Shown here: positions 33,151 to 42,042 of the stretch, one piece after another
Numbering within the stretch: position 1 is the stretch's first letter
Layout of the letters: each line of letters begins with the position of its first letter
From: Candidatus Borrarchaeum weybense
Lineage (GTDB): Archaea > Asgardarchaeota > Sifarchaeia > Borrarchaeales > Borrarchaeaceae
Direction of reading: 5' to 3'
Assembly (NCBI GenBank): GCA_019057385.1
Contig: JAHQJS010000004.1
Span: forward strand, 681,547-740,961
DNA: 59,415 bases
Translations under genes and position numbers: made by a program
Notes under the pieces: generated by a model
What the model saw: the letters and a program-made list of their open reading frames with translations, nothing else
Told to the model about the DNA's origin: nothing
The model's database searches: none

Positions 33151-33837
33151 GTGCAAATCTGTGTAGCTGTCGGAGAAAAAAGTATAAACAAACTTTTCAT
33201 GTTGATATCTAACGCTGAGTTTCAAGCAGATCTCATTGAATTTCGTCTAGATTATTTGGAGGCCCTCGATTATGGTGAATTAGAAAAACTATTAGAAAAA
33301 ATGAAACTCCCTGTAATTTTTACTGTCAGACGTAAGAACGAAGGTGGTAAATTTAAGGGGAGTGAAGAAGATCGTTTCAAGACTCTTAATAACTTAATTG
33401 ATTTGCGCCCCGATTTCATTGACATCGAATTAAGTAGTCCATTTCTAAATGAGGATCTCGTAGATTCTGCAAAAAAGGTTGGAGTAAAAATCATTGGTTC
33501 ATATCATTCATTTCAAGATACTCCACCAACCCATGTTCTCTTAAAGAAAATAGATATGGCGTACAGATTGGGTATTGATGTAGTGAAAATAGTAACTTAT
33601 GCAAAAGAAATTGAAGATAACTTAATAATTTTAAGTTTACATAGCGCGGCGGAGAAATATCTCAGAGAAATGGAAATTGTAACATTCTGTATGGGCGAAA
33701 ATGGTTTAATCTCTAGGGTATTATGTCCTTTATTCGGTTCAAAATTTACATTTGCATCATTCGGGGCGAATGTTACAGCGCCGGGTCAAATTAGCATTCA
33801 AAAAATGAGACGGATTCAGAAATTGATAAGTGAATGA
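33151..33837 (+). CDS. aroD: 3-dehydroquinate dehydratase, type I
   Basis: This 228-aa protein starts at GTG 33151 with GGAGG eight bases upstream. Type I signatures are ADLIEFRLDYLEALDYG, PVIFTVRRKNEGGKFKG, FIDIELSSPF, the catalytic His in GSYHSFQDTP and the Schiff-base Lys in GIDVVKIVTYAK. It dehydrates 3-dehydroquinate to 3-dehydroshikimate. It is the first gene of a six-gene operon; no dehydroquinate synthase or DAHP-forming gene precedes it, so these steps must be encoded elsewhere. It overlaps or abuts aroE. Confidence 0.93.
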   Translation: MQICVAVGEKSINKLFMLISNAEFQADLIEFRLDYLEALDYGELEKLLEKMKLPVIFTVRRKNEGGKFKGSEEDRFKTLNNLIDLRPDFIDIELSSPFLNEDLVDSAKKVGVKIIGSYHSFQDTPPTHVLLKKIDMAYRLGIDVVKIVTYAKEIEDNLIILSLHSAAEKYLREMEIVTFCMGENGLISRVLCPLFGSKFTFASFGANVTAPGQISIQKMRRIQKLISE

Positions 33838-33838
33838 A

Positions 33839-34711
33839 ATGATCACGTCAGAAACACAGCTTTGTGGACTAATTGGACATCCAGTCAAACACTCTCTTTC
33901 TCCAATTATGCACAACGCAGCATTCAAAGAAGTTGGCATAGATGATAAATACTGCTATTTAGCATTTAACGTCCTCGAAAGTGATTTAAAACAGGTGATA
34001 ACTGCAGTTAAAACCTTAAACATCCGAGGATTGAATGTCACTATCCCTCATAAACTTGCTGTAATGGAATACCTTGATCTTATTGATACGACAGCACAAA
34101 GCATTGGTGCTGTTAATACAATTGTAAATAATCAAGGATTTCTCAGAGGATACAACACAGATCTTCTAGGCGTGACAAATGCATTAAAGGAAGCCGAATT
34201 TGATCCAACAAACAAAAAAATTGTGATATTAGGTGCTGGTGGTGCAGCACGGGCAGCATCATTTTCAATCGGAAGAAAAGCAGCTGAACTCGTCATCGTG
34301 AACCGGTCAATAGAAAAAGCTAATGAGCTTTGTAACGACTTATTGGAAAGTGTGATTGTTGAAGCCCGATCTCGTGAGTTATCAGAAAAAATTCTAAGAG
34401 AAGAGGTCCAAAATGCAGATCTGCTCGTTAACTGCACATCAGTTGGAATGTGGCCCGATGCAAACCAAACATTACTTAAACGAGAAATTATCCCTGAAAC
34501 TATCACAGTTTTTGACACTGTCTATAACCCTCTTGAGACACAACTATTGAAAGATGCAAAAAAGGCAGGCGCAAAGACAATTTCTGGCTTAGCCATGTTT
34601 GTATGGCAAGGTGCTATAGCATTTGAGTTGTGGACGGGAGCTAAAGCTCCTATTCAAAAGATGAAAGAAATTGTTAGTGAAAAATTGAAAGGCGGCAGAA
34701 ATGAAAAATAA
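33839..34711 (+). CDS. aroE: Shikimate dehydrogenase (NADP+)
   Basis: The protein of about 290 aa has the substrate-binding opening CGLIGHPVKHSLSPIMHNAAF, the catalytic Lys/Asp region NVTIPHKLAVMEYLD and NTDLLGV. The NADP loop is VILGAGGAARAASFSIG, followed by NRSIEKANEL, and the C-terminal GLAMFVWQGAIAFELWTG completes the fold. It reduces 3-dehydroshikimate to shikimate. The start is ATG 33839 or GTG 33830, which overlaps the end of aroD; its end overlaps aroK by 11 bases. Confidence 0.94.
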   Translation: MITSETQLCGLIGHPVKHSLSPIMHNAAFKEVGIDDKYCYLAFNVLESDLKQVITAVKTLNIRGLNVTIPHKLAVMEYLDLIDTTAQSIGAVNTIVNNQGFLRGYNTDLLGVTNALKEAEFDPTNKKIVILGAGGAARAASFSIGRKAAELVIVNRSIEKANELCNDLLESVIVEARSRELSEKILREEVQNADLLVNCTSVGMWPDANQTLLKREIIPETITVFDTVYNPLETQLLKDAKKAGAKTISGLAMFVWQGAIAFELWTGAKAPIQKMKEIVSEKLKGGRNEK

Positions 34712-35207
34712 TCTTGTAATCATAGGTTTCATGGCGACAGGAAAAACCAGTGTAGCACAAGCTCTAGCTAGCAAATTAGGAAAGGAATATGTAAGCACGG
34801 ATGATTTAATTGTAAAAAAAGCTAACAAATATATCCCGAAAATCTTTGAAGATGATGGCGAGATCAAGTTTAGGGAACTTGAAATAGAAATAGTTAAAAC
34901 AGTCTCAGAAATGGACGATATCGTTGTAGATTGCGGTGGAGGCGTTGTTCTCAATTGGATAAATGTTGTAAGGTTGAAAGAGAAGGGAATTATAGTTTTA
35001 CTAACAGCATCTGTGGAAAGGATATTGGAAAGGTCTTCTTCGAGTACAGAAAGACCTTTACTTAACGTTCAAAATACAAGGGAAAAAATTGTGGCACTAT
35101 TGAAATTTCGAGAGCCTTTTTACGAAAAAGCTGCAGATGTGATTATTGATACAAACAACCTTAGTATTGATAATATTGTTGCACAAATCTTGGATTTCTT
35201 AAAATAA
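34701..35207 (+). CDS. aroK: Shikimate kinase, bacterial (P-loop NMP-kinase) type
   Basis: This 168-aa protein has an N-terminal Walker A (IIGFMATGKTSVAQALA), the shikimate-binding DD (STDDLIVKK), FRELEIEIV, VDCGGGVVL and the lid RPLL. These are all features of the AroK/AroL family, which phosphorylates shikimate at O3. Most archaea instead use an unrelated GHMP-family shikimate kinase, so the presence of the bacterial type inside a complete aro operon suggests acquisition from bacteria. It overlaps aroE and is followed 16 bases later by aroA. Confidence 0.92.
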   Translation: MKNNLVIIGFMATGKTSVAQALASKLGKEYVSTDDLIVKKANKYIPKIFEDDGEIKFRELEIEIVKTVSEMDDIVVDCGGGVVLNWINVVRLKEKGIIVLLTASVERILERSSSSTERPLLNVQNTREKIVALLKFREPFYEKAADVIIDTNNLSIDNIVAQILDFLK

Positions 35208-35223
35208 TGGACGTTAATAAAGC

Positions 35224-36486
35224 ATGAAAATAAAAATAACCCCCTCTGCGATTGAAGGACAAGTTGTAGCGCCTCCTTCCAAGAGTTACACTCACAGAGC
35301 ACTAGTTTGTTCAGCGTTAGCTAACGGTGAGAGTAAAATAATTTCCCCACTAAACAGCGATGATACAGAAGCTACGATGGATTTATTGGAGAAACTCGGT
35401 GTTAAAATACGTGTTAAAGAAGACTTTTGGAATGTAAATGGTGGACAGTTACATCAACCTAAAGGAGATCTGTTTTGTCGAGAATCTGGAACAACTATGA
35501 GATTTATGACAACAATTTGCTCACTAGTCAACGGAACCTGCCGATTGACTGGTGGAAGTTCACTATCAAAAAGGCCAATGAAACCATTGATTGACGGATT
35601 GAAACAACTAGGCGTTGAATGTTCCTCTGAAAGAGGATTTCCTCCTATAATTGTTAAAGGAGGGCTGATAGGTGGGCGCACAAAAATTCCGGGTAACATA
35701 AGTTCTCAATTTATTTCTGCTTTGCTTTTAGTAGCACCTCTAGCAAAAGACGATACAGAGATAATACTTACAACACCCTTAGAATCTAAGCCATATGTTC
35801 TGATGACAACAGATGCACAAAGACAATTTGGTGTTGAAATTGGGGCTTCTGAAGATTTAAGAAAATTTTGGATAAAAAAACAGGCTTACAAACCAATGAT
35901 TTACAAAGTTGAGGGGGATTGGTCGAGTGCAGCATTGTTATTATCCTCTGGTGTATTGGCTGGGGAAATCGAGGCACAAAATTTGAATGCAAAAAGTTTA
36001 CAAGCAGATAGAGAGATCTTGAATGTGCTAAAAAAAATGGGAGCAGAAGCTATTTCAAAAAATGGGAGTATAAAACTAAAGAAATCCGAATTAGAAGCCC
36101 TCGAATTTGACGTAACTAATTGCCCGGATCTATTTCCAATACTTACAGTTCTTTGTGCAGTTGCTGAAGGTAAAAGTAAATTAACGGGGATCAAAAGACT
36201 CAAGATAAAAGAATCGGATCGAATTGCTGCAATGAAAGAAGGTTTAGTGAGAATGAATGTAGATGTGAGCGAGGAGGAAAATAGTATTATAATTAAAACC
36301 TCAAAACCTAAGGGAGCGATAATAGATCCGAAAAACGACCACAGGATAGCAATGGCATTTGCTGTTTTATCGTTAGTTGCAGAGGGTGAGACTTTAATCC
36401 AAGATGCAGAATGTGTATCAAAATCATTTCCAAATTTTTGGGATGTAATGAAACACTTAGGTATGAATTTTGAGGAGATAACATGA
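35224..36486 (+). CDS. aroA: 3-phosphoshikimate 1-carboxyvinyltransferase (EPSP synthase)
   Basis: This 420-aa protein has the conserved start PPSKSYTHRALVCSALANGES, then LFCRESGTTMRFM, LTGGSSLSKRPM, SSQFISALLLVAPLA, DWSSAALLL, IKESDRI and NDHRIAMAFAVLSL. It joins phosphoenolpyruvate to shikimate 3-phosphate. The ATG at 35224 follows aroK by 16 bases, and the stop overlaps the start of aroC by four bases (ATGA). Confidence 0.95.
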   Translation: MKIKITPSAIEGQVVAPPSKSYTHRALVCSALANGESKIISPLNSDDTEATMDLLEKLGVKIRVKEDFWNVNGGQLHQPKGDLFCRESGTTMRFMTTICSLVNGTCRLTGGSSLSKRPMKPLIDGLKQLGVECSSERGFPPIIVKGGLIGGRTKIPGNISSQFISALLLVAPLAKDDTEIILTTPLESKPYVLMTTDAQRQFGVEIGASEDLRKFWIKKQAYKPMIYKVEGDWSSAALLLSSGVLAGEIEAQNLNAKSLQADREILNVLKKMGAEAISKNGSIKLKKSELEALEFDVTNCPDLFPILTVLCAVAEGKSKLTGIKRLKIKESDRIAAMKEGLVRMNVDVSEEENSIIIKTSKPKGAIIDPKNDHRIAMAFAVLSLVAEGETLIQDAECVSKSFPNFWDVMKHLGMNFEEIT

Positions 36487-37592
36487 GTAATAGCTTAGGT
36501 GAAAAATTTCGGATAACAAGTTTTGGTGAGAGCCACGGAAAATGTGTGGGTGTCGTGATTGACGGTTGCCCTAGTGGTTTATCGTTATCCGAAGATGATA
36601 TCCAACCTGAATTAAACAGAAGACGTCCAGGTCAAAGCCAGATTACTACTAAGCGACAAGAAGAAGATCAAGTAGAAATTCTATCTGGCGTCTTTAATGG
36701 TTACACAACAGGTGCACCAATTTGTATGCTTATTTGGAACAAAGACGTTGATTCTACTAAATATGAACTCTTTAGGGATGTACCTCGACCAGGTCATGCC
36801 GATTTCACTGCACGCCAAAAATATGGTGGATTCAACGATTATCGAGGCGGTGGTAGATTTTCAGGTAGAATAACCGCTAGTTTCGTGATGGCGGGTGCTG
36901 TAGCCAGAAAACTCCTAAGAGATGTTTTAAATGTAGATATTACTGCCCATACTATTGAAATAGGCGGGATCAAAGCAAAGAAAATAGAGGATATATCATT
37001 AATTAAGAAAAATGTTGAAAAAACTCCTATACGAACTGCTGATTTAGAAACTGCCGAAAAGATGATTGAACTAGTAATACAGGCAGAGAATGAAGGAGAT
37101 AGTATAGGAGGAATAATCGAATGTATAGTAACAAATGTTCCAATTGGTTTGGGTGAACCAATTTTTTCTTCTTTAGAATCAGACATTAGTAAAGCAATTT
37201 TTTCAATTCCTGCAGTTAAGGGAATAGAATTTGGTGCTGGTTTTCGTGTTTCAAGAATGAAAGGCTCTGAAAATAATGATAAATTTACCTTTAAAAATGG
37301 GCAAATTCTCACAAAAACAAATAATGCAGGTGGAATTTTAGGCGGTATATCAACTGGCATGCCTATTACATTTCGGATAGCGATCAAACCCACAGCTTCA
37401 ATCACGAAAAAACAAGAATCCGTGAGTATTTCAGAGAAAAAAGAAACTGAACTTCAAATAGAGGGAAGACATGACCCATGTATAGTCCCAAGAGCTGTAC
37501 CAGTTGTTGAATCCATGACAGCGATGGTTTTAGCCGATCATGCGATAAGATATAATGTAATTCCGCCAGTAATCAGGAGGATGACTTCTTGA
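36483..37592 (+). CDS. aroC: Chorismate synthase
   Basis: This 369-aa protein has the signatures FGESHGKCVGVVIDGCP (start region), RRPGQSQITTKRQEEDQ, the middle signature DFTARQKYGGFNDYRGGGRFSGR and the C-terminal GRHDPCIVPRAVPVVESM. It converts EPSP to chorismate using reduced FMN. The gene overlaps aroA at its start and the chorismate mutase gene at its end, continuing the translationally coupled operon. Confidence 0.96.
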   Translation: MSNSLGEKFRITSFGESHGKCVGVVIDGCPSGLSLSEDDIQPELNRRRPGQSQITTKRQEEDQVEILSGVFNGYTTGAPICMLIWNKDVDSTKYELFRDVPRPGHADFTARQKYGGFNDYRGGGRFSGRITASFVMAGAVARKLLRDVLNVDITAHTIEIGGIKAKKIEDISLIKKNVEKTPIRTADLETAEKMIELVIQAENEGDSIGGIIECIVTNVPIGLGEPIFSSLESDISKAIFSIPAVKGIEFGAGFRVSRMKGSENNDKFTFKNGQILTKTNNAGGILGGISTGMPITFRIAIKPTASITKKQESVSISEKKETELQIEGRHDPCIVPRAVPVVESMTAMVLADHAIRYNVIPPVIRRMTS

Positions 37593-37855
37593 GTTTAGAA
37601 GAATTCCGAGACGAAATTAGAGATACTGATCTTAAAATATTGGATCTTATTAAAAAACGACTGGATATCGCTAAAAAGATAGGTTTGTATAAGAAAAAAC
37701 ACCAATATCCAGTTAAAAATGTAAAGGTAGAAGAAAAAGTAATAGAGCATGCGAAAAATCATGCTTTAAGTCTTGGAATACCTACCGAACTTGCAGTCAA
37801 TGTAATTAAGTTGTTAATCGAATTTTCTGTGAAAATTCAACTACAGAATCTGTAA
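37589..37855 (+). CDS. aroQ: Chorismate mutase, AroQ class
   Basis: This 88-aa all-helical AroQ-type domain has LEEFRDEIRDTDLKILDLIKKRLDIAKKIGLYKKKH, containing the active-site Arg and Lys, and a C-terminal helix (ELAVNVIKLLIEFSVKIQLQ). It rearranges chorismate to prephenate, which feeds the prephenate dehydratase encoded at 11929-12763. The start is TTG 37589, eight bases after AGGAGG, overlapping the aroC stop. It is the last gene of the aro operon. Confidence 0.9.
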   Translation: MSLEEFRDEIRDTDLKILDLIKKRLDIAKKIGLYKKKHQYPVKNVKVEEKVIEHAKNHALSLGIPTELAVNVIKLLIEFSVKIQLQNL

Positions 37856-37878
37856 GTAGTCTTAACGATCGATGAAAA

Positions 37879-38475
37879 GTGATTAAAGTGATTCAAAATG
37901 TTATGAAGCGACGAAGAAGCATTAGAAAATTCAAGAAAGATAAGTTTGGAATTGAAAAACTCTGTTCAATTCTGAAAGCAAGCTTACTGGCACCTTCAGG
38001 TGCAGATCAAAGCCCATTTACTTTGATTATAATTGATAATGAGCAGTTGAAAAGACAGATAAGAACTGAATGTGAAGTTGCAGACAAAGATTTCCATGAG
38101 GGGTCCCCTGCTTGGCTAAAAGAGTGGTTTGCTAAAAAAAATATCACAACTGAGAAAAAGTTCCTTACAGACGCTCCGTTTTTGGTTGTATTAGCTGGAA
38201 ATACCACGATGCCCTATTGGTTAGAATCAACCTGGATTTCAATAGCATATCTCATTCTAGCTGCCGAAGAGGAAGGCCTGGCCACATTAACATATACACC
38301 TGGTCAAATGAAGTTTCTCATGCCGCTTTTAGAATTGCCAGAAGTGTATGAACCTGTAGTTATTCTTCCAATAGGATATCCTGACGAATTTCCGACTAAA
38401 ATTGACAATGGTGATAAAGAAACTAAAATCTTTTTTAATAAATTTGGTGTTGAAGAGAATTCTTGTCGTTCTTAG
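37879..38475 (+). CDS. Nitroreductase-family protein
   Basis: This 198-aa protein has the FMN-binding opening MKRRRSIRKFKKDKFGIEKLCSILKASLLAPSGADQSPFTLIII and the later region ISIAYLILAAEEEGLATLTYTPGQ, followed by VVILPIGYPDEFP, as in NAD(P)H-dependent nitroreductases and related flavoenzymes. The substrate is unknown. It follows the aro operon by 23 bases and may be read through from it. Several start codons are possible (GTG 37879 or 37888, ATG 37903). Confidence 0.88.
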   Translation: MIKVIQNVMKRRRSIRKFKKDKFGIEKLCSILKASLLAPSGADQSPFTLIIIDNEQLKRQIRTECEVADKDFHEGSPAWLKEWFAKKNITTEKKFLTDAPFLVVLAGNTTMPYWLESTWISIAYLILAAEEEGLATLTYTPGQMKFLMPLLELPEVYEPVVILPIGYPDEFPTKIDNGDKETKIFFNKFGVEENSCRS

Positions 38476-38542
38476 TCAATTTTATATTTAAAAAATTGTT
38501 AATAATAGCCTTAAATGATTTTTTAAGCGAGGTTTGTCTCTT

Positions 38543-40627
38543 ATGCAGACTAGTCTTAACAAATTCATTAAGAAAAGGGCAACATCGTTTATTCTCTTGC
38601 TGATTTTAGTAACTAGTTCTTTTGCTATACTGTCGTCATATTTACCGCTCGTAGATGAAGATCGTTTTTCGCCAAAAGGCGAAGATCGAGTTCCTCTTAC
38701 AACATGGAAATTCAAGATAGATCCGAATAAAGATGGAATGGAGGAAAAATGGTTTGAGGTAGATTATGAGGATTCACGATGGCAAGATGTAATAGTGCCT
38801 TCTACATGGAATTTAGAGCCAGATCTTGAATGGTATAAAGGTCTTGGCTGGTATCGCAACCATTTTTTTATCCCTGATGCTTGGCAAGCGTCGCAAAGTG
38901 ACGAATTGATAAATGTACACTTTCTTGCTGTATTTCTTAAATGCGATGCGTGGTTAAATGGTTATTATCTTGGAAATCATCGTGGAGGTTATACTGATTT
39001 TTCTTTTGATATTTCTTCAATTGTTAATTACAAAGGTGAAAATATTCTAGCTGTCCGAGTTGATAATCAGTTATATAATACTCAAATTCCAGCTATATCA
39101 TTTGATTGGTGGTTTTGGGGTGGTTTAACTAGGGAAGTATTCATAGAAAAACGTCCTCGACTACAGATCTCAGATATTTCAATAACTACAAAGGTATTAA
39201 TGAATGATCTTGCACTCATAAATGTGACTTGCACAATTAATAATGATTATAATTCTGACTTCGAGAGCAACATCCAATTAAAACTTTTGAGAGATAATAT
39301 CCTTACTTATTCTTCTTCTTTTGACATTTTAATTAGTTCTAATGATCATTATCGATGGTCTAAGACTTTATTTCTGAATAATCCTAAATTATGGTCTCCA
39401 GAGAATCCAAATTTATACAAAGCAGTAGTTAGTGTAAGTGTCGAGAATAAAGTACACCATAGAGTTGAAGAGCGGTTTGGAATACGTGAGATCAAGAGAA
39501 AGGGGAATGCACTATATTTAAACAATAGAATGATCTTTTTGCGCGGATTCTCGCGTCACGAGGATCACCCCGACTATGGGAACATTTTGCCATCCGACAT
39601 CCAGTATAATGACCTTAAAATGATAAAGGAAAGCGGAGCGAATTTCGTTCGTCTTGCTCACTATCCTAATCATCCCTCTGTTTTGGAAATCTGCGATGAG
39701 CTAGGGCTCTTAGTTTGGGAAGAAATTCCTGCTTGGCATATTCCTCCCGAAACTTTATCGAATCCTAAAACCATCGAAAAGTGGGCTAAACCACAGCTAA
39801 AGGAAATGATCCAACGTGATAAAAATCATCCAAGTATCATCATTTGGTCAATTGGTAACGAATTTGATACTATGTCCGCTCTTTCGTTAATTTACGTTCG
39901 CAAGATGGTCAATTATACTCGAAGTTTAGATAATTCACGTCTAATTACTTATGCTACAAATAGATATCAAGGAGATCTTGGTTATGATTATATTGATGTT
40001 ATATCAATCAATGCGTACATGGGCTGGTATACTGCGGAGATTAATGAGTTTGGAAAAATATTAGATGATATCCACAAATATAATCCCAATAAACCTATTC
40101 TGATAAGTGAATTTGGTGCTGGTGCGGTTTTAGGGAAAAGAGGGGAAGGGAAATATACCGAAGATTTTCAAGTAACCTTTTTGAAGGGTTATTGGAGTCA
40201 AATAGAAGAACGAATGAGTGGAAGCTCCACCAACACAGGCTATGTTGTCGGAGCCGCTTGGTGGGTGTTTGCAGACTTTAAGAGCCCGCGACGTATACAT
40301 AGTCAAATTCCAAAATATAACCTAAAAGGCGTTGTAGATCAATTAAGGCAGCCAAAATTAGCATATTTTGAAATAACAACTCTTTTCAGCACTTCACCCA
40401 ATAATTCTAAAACTCTTAGAAGCGCGCTTTTGTTTAAGAGCGATACTACCTTAGAATTGTATAGACAGTATTCTTGTTTCAAAAATTCCCAAACTCAGTA
40501 TTCTCGCATTCAAATCTTAGAAAAACACTTAATTTATACGAGTATAGACTCCAGCAATAAGCGTAAACTCATTTTCGACTTTTTGAAAACGGCTTTCGAA
40601 ACGATAGCTTTTAAAAACATTGAGTAA
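38543..40627 (+). CDS. Secreted or membrane-anchored glycoside hydrolase family 2 enzyme
   Basis: The protein of about 694 aa has an N-terminal hydrophobic segment (FILLLILVTSSFAILSSYL) after a basic start, consistent with a signal anchor. The GH2 domains follow: a sugar-binding jelly roll (WYRNHFFIP, CDAWLNGYYLGNHRGGY), an immunoglobulin-like domain and the catalytic barrel. The barrel has ANFVRLAHYPNHPSVLEICDELGLLVWEEIPAW, the acid/base in IIIWSIGNE and the nucleophile Glu in ILISEFGAG. Such enzymes are beta-galactosidases, glucuronidases or mannosidases; specificity is not assignable. ATG 38543 has GAGGT nine bases upstream. Confidence 0.92.
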   Translation: MQTSLNKFIKKRATSFILLLILVTSSFAILSSYLPLVDEDRFSPKGEDRVPLTTWKFKIDPNKDGMEEKWFEVDYEDSRWQDVIVPSTWNLEPDLEWYKGLGWYRNHFFIPDAWQASQSDELINVHFLAVFLKCDAWLNGYYLGNHRGGYTDFSFDISSIVNYKGENILAVRVDNQLYNTQIPAISFDWWFWGGLTREVFIEKRPRLQISDISITTKVLMNDLALINVTCTINNDYNSDFESNIQLKLLRDNILTYSSSFDILISSNDHYRWSKTLFLNNPKLWSPENPNLYKAVVSVSVENKVHHRVEERFGIREIKRKGNALYLNNRMIFLRGFSRHEDHPDYGNILPSDIQYNDLKMIKESGANFVRLAHYPNHPSVLEICDELGLLVWEEIPAWHIPPETLSNPKTIEKWAKPQLKEMIQRDKNHPSIIIWSIGNEFDTMSALSLIYVRKMVNYTRSLDNSRLITYATNRYQGDLGYDYIDVISINAYMGWYTAEINEFGKILDDIHKYNPNKPILISEFGAGAVLGKRGEGKYTEDFQVTFLKGYWSQIEERMSGSSTNTGYVVGAAWWVFADFKSPRRIHSQIPKYNLKGVVDQLRQPKLAYFEITTLFSTSPNNSKTLRSALLFKSDTTLELYRQYSCFKNSQTQYSRIQILEKHLIYTSIDSSNKRKLIFDFLKTAFETIAFKNIE

Positions 40628-40742
40628 GTCATCCCTTTAGAATTTTAAATCATTATAAAATTAGGAATAATTATGCGCGCAAAAATAATAATGGTGAAAT
40701 GGTGTCCCATTTAGTTGCTGAATATGATTTTAATCCATTTTT

Positions 40743-41447
40743 ATGGAGTTGACATCTCTGTTAGGTCGTTTCAAGCAAATAACTGAAAAAGTCTTTAAGC
40801 CATTCGCAAAAATTCTCGCAGATCTTGGACTCAGGCCAAATCATCTTACAGTAATTGCATTCATACTTTCAGTTCTTACAGCATATTTAATTCTAGTTCA
40901 TGATTTCGCTTGGGCTGCAGTAACATTGCTTGCTGCAGGTGGATGTGATCTTCTTGATGGATTAGTTGCCCGTATTACTAATACCGTTACGATCAGAGGC
41001 GGTTTTCTAGATTCCGTTTTCGATAGATATAGTGATGCTGTAATTATCGGAGCAATTACTTTTTCGGGTAATTGTGACCCAATTTGGGGTGTTCTTGCGA
41101 TTTTTGGTTCACTCTTAGTTAGTTACGTTAGGGCTCGTGCAGAAGTTGCAGGAGCAAAACTAAGTGGGATAGGTCTCGCGGAAAGACCAGAAAGGCTTGC
41201 TATAATTGCATTCTTTTCATTCTTCAATTATTCAATTCACCATGAACTTTTCAATACCGTCAATTATATAGACCTATTTAATGCGCAGGGAGACATTCTT
41301 ATTCGGATCAGTATGTTAACATACGGCCTTAACTTTGGCATGATTATCCTTACAATCCTCACACAAATTACATTACTGCAAAGGATTTGGTATGCCTGGA
41401 AACACCTATCTGGTGAACCTATATCCCATGAAAAAGAATCTAGTTGA
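40743..41447 (+). CDS. CDP-alcohol phosphatidyltransferase (archaetidylinositol phosphate synthase-like)
   Basis: This 234-aa integral membrane protein has the CDP-alcohol phosphotransferase signature DLLDGLVARITNTVTIRGGF followed by LDSVFDRYSD, matching DGx2ARx8Gx3Dx3D, and five to six transmembrane helices. Archaeal members transfer a polar head group, such as inositol phosphate, onto CDP-archaeol. The motif context (LGLRPNHLTVIAFILSV, VRARAEVAGAKLSGIGLAERPERL) fits the archaetidylinositol-phosphate synthase subgroup. Head-group identity is inferred. Confidence 0.9.
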   Translation: MELTSLLGRFKQITEKVFKPFAKILADLGLRPNHLTVIAFILSVLTAYLILVHDFAWAAVTLLAAGGCDLLDGLVARITNTVTIRGGFLDSVFDRYSDAVIIGAITFSGNCDPIWGVLAIFGSLLVSYVRARAEVAGAKLSGIGLAERPERLAIIAFFSFFNYSIHHELFNTVNYIDLFNAQGDILIRISMLTYGLNFGMIILTILTQITLLQRIWYAWKHLSGEPISHEKESS

Positions 41448-41494
41448 ACCTATACTATGGCAAAAGACCAATCAACAAGAATGAGACTCTTAAT

Positions 41495-41872
41495 TTAACT
41501 CTTTGAGTTCCCTTGTACCTTAACTGAAAATACATCTGTTAATAGTTTTTCTAAGAATTCTTTCGCATTAAGCATTTGTTTTTTACCAAGTTCTGTTGCA
41601 TGGTAGTATTTTCTATCAGGTCTTCCCATTGGGGACTCTTCCCAAGACTCGTCCACGAGTTTCTCACTCTTCATTTTGTATAGAACAACGTAGCAACTAA
41701 CTCTAGCCGGCGAGAAATCGAAGTTCTCTTGAATTTTTTGCCGGATTTCATATCCGTACATTGGACGCTCTTGGAGAAGCCGCAGGACGTAAATCCATAG
41801 ATTCTCCTTTGTCAATTTCTTTATCAATCTTTTATAAGCCTTGGTTTCTTGCGCCTGCTGCTCTGAACTCAT
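41495..41872 (-). CDS. PadR-family transcriptional regulator
   Basis: The protein of about 125 aa contains the PadR winged helix: LTKENLWIYVLRLLQERPMYGYEIRQKIQENF, then YVVLYKMKSEKLVDESWEE and RPDRKYYHATELGKKQML. ATG 41872 is preferred because AGGAGG lies six bases upstream; the in-frame ATG at 41902 would place the operator-like repeat inside the gene. It is divergent from the TauE/SafE transporter gene. The ligand is unknown. Confidence 0.9.
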   Translation of the reverse strand: MSSEQQAQETKAYKRLIKKLTKENLWIYVLRLLQERPMYGYEIRQKIQENFDFSPARVSCYVVLYKMKSEKLVDESWEESPMGRPDRKYYHATELGKKQMLNAKEFLEKLLTDVFSVKVQGNSKS

Positions 41873-41888
41873 CACAATCCTCCTGTTA

Positions 41889-41904
41889 TGCATGTGTTGC
41901 ATGC
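41889..41904. promoter_or_regulatory. TGCATG direct repeat before the PadR gene
   Basis: TGCATGtgtTGCATGC contains two TGCATG units nine bases apart, just upstream of the PadR ribosome-binding site. It is a plausible autoregulatory operator. Confidence 0.35.
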
Positions 41905-42042
41905 TTCACTTTAAAAAAGATATGGTAAATAGAAACGACTATCCTTCCTATTAATGTTGTAATCTTTATAGCTCTATTTATTTTTAAAAAACTTATTAAA
42001 GCTAGCCCACTTAAAGCCTTTCAATTTTTGGAGGAATTTTCT

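Noticed and set aside
33000..33212. 70-codon open frame before aroD
   Set aside because: It overlaps aroD in another frame, has no ribosome-binding site and shows no recognisable family; more likely the aro leader.
36839..37405. 188-codon antisense frame within aroC
   Set aside because: It is the complementary shadow of a clearly conserved chorismate synthase.
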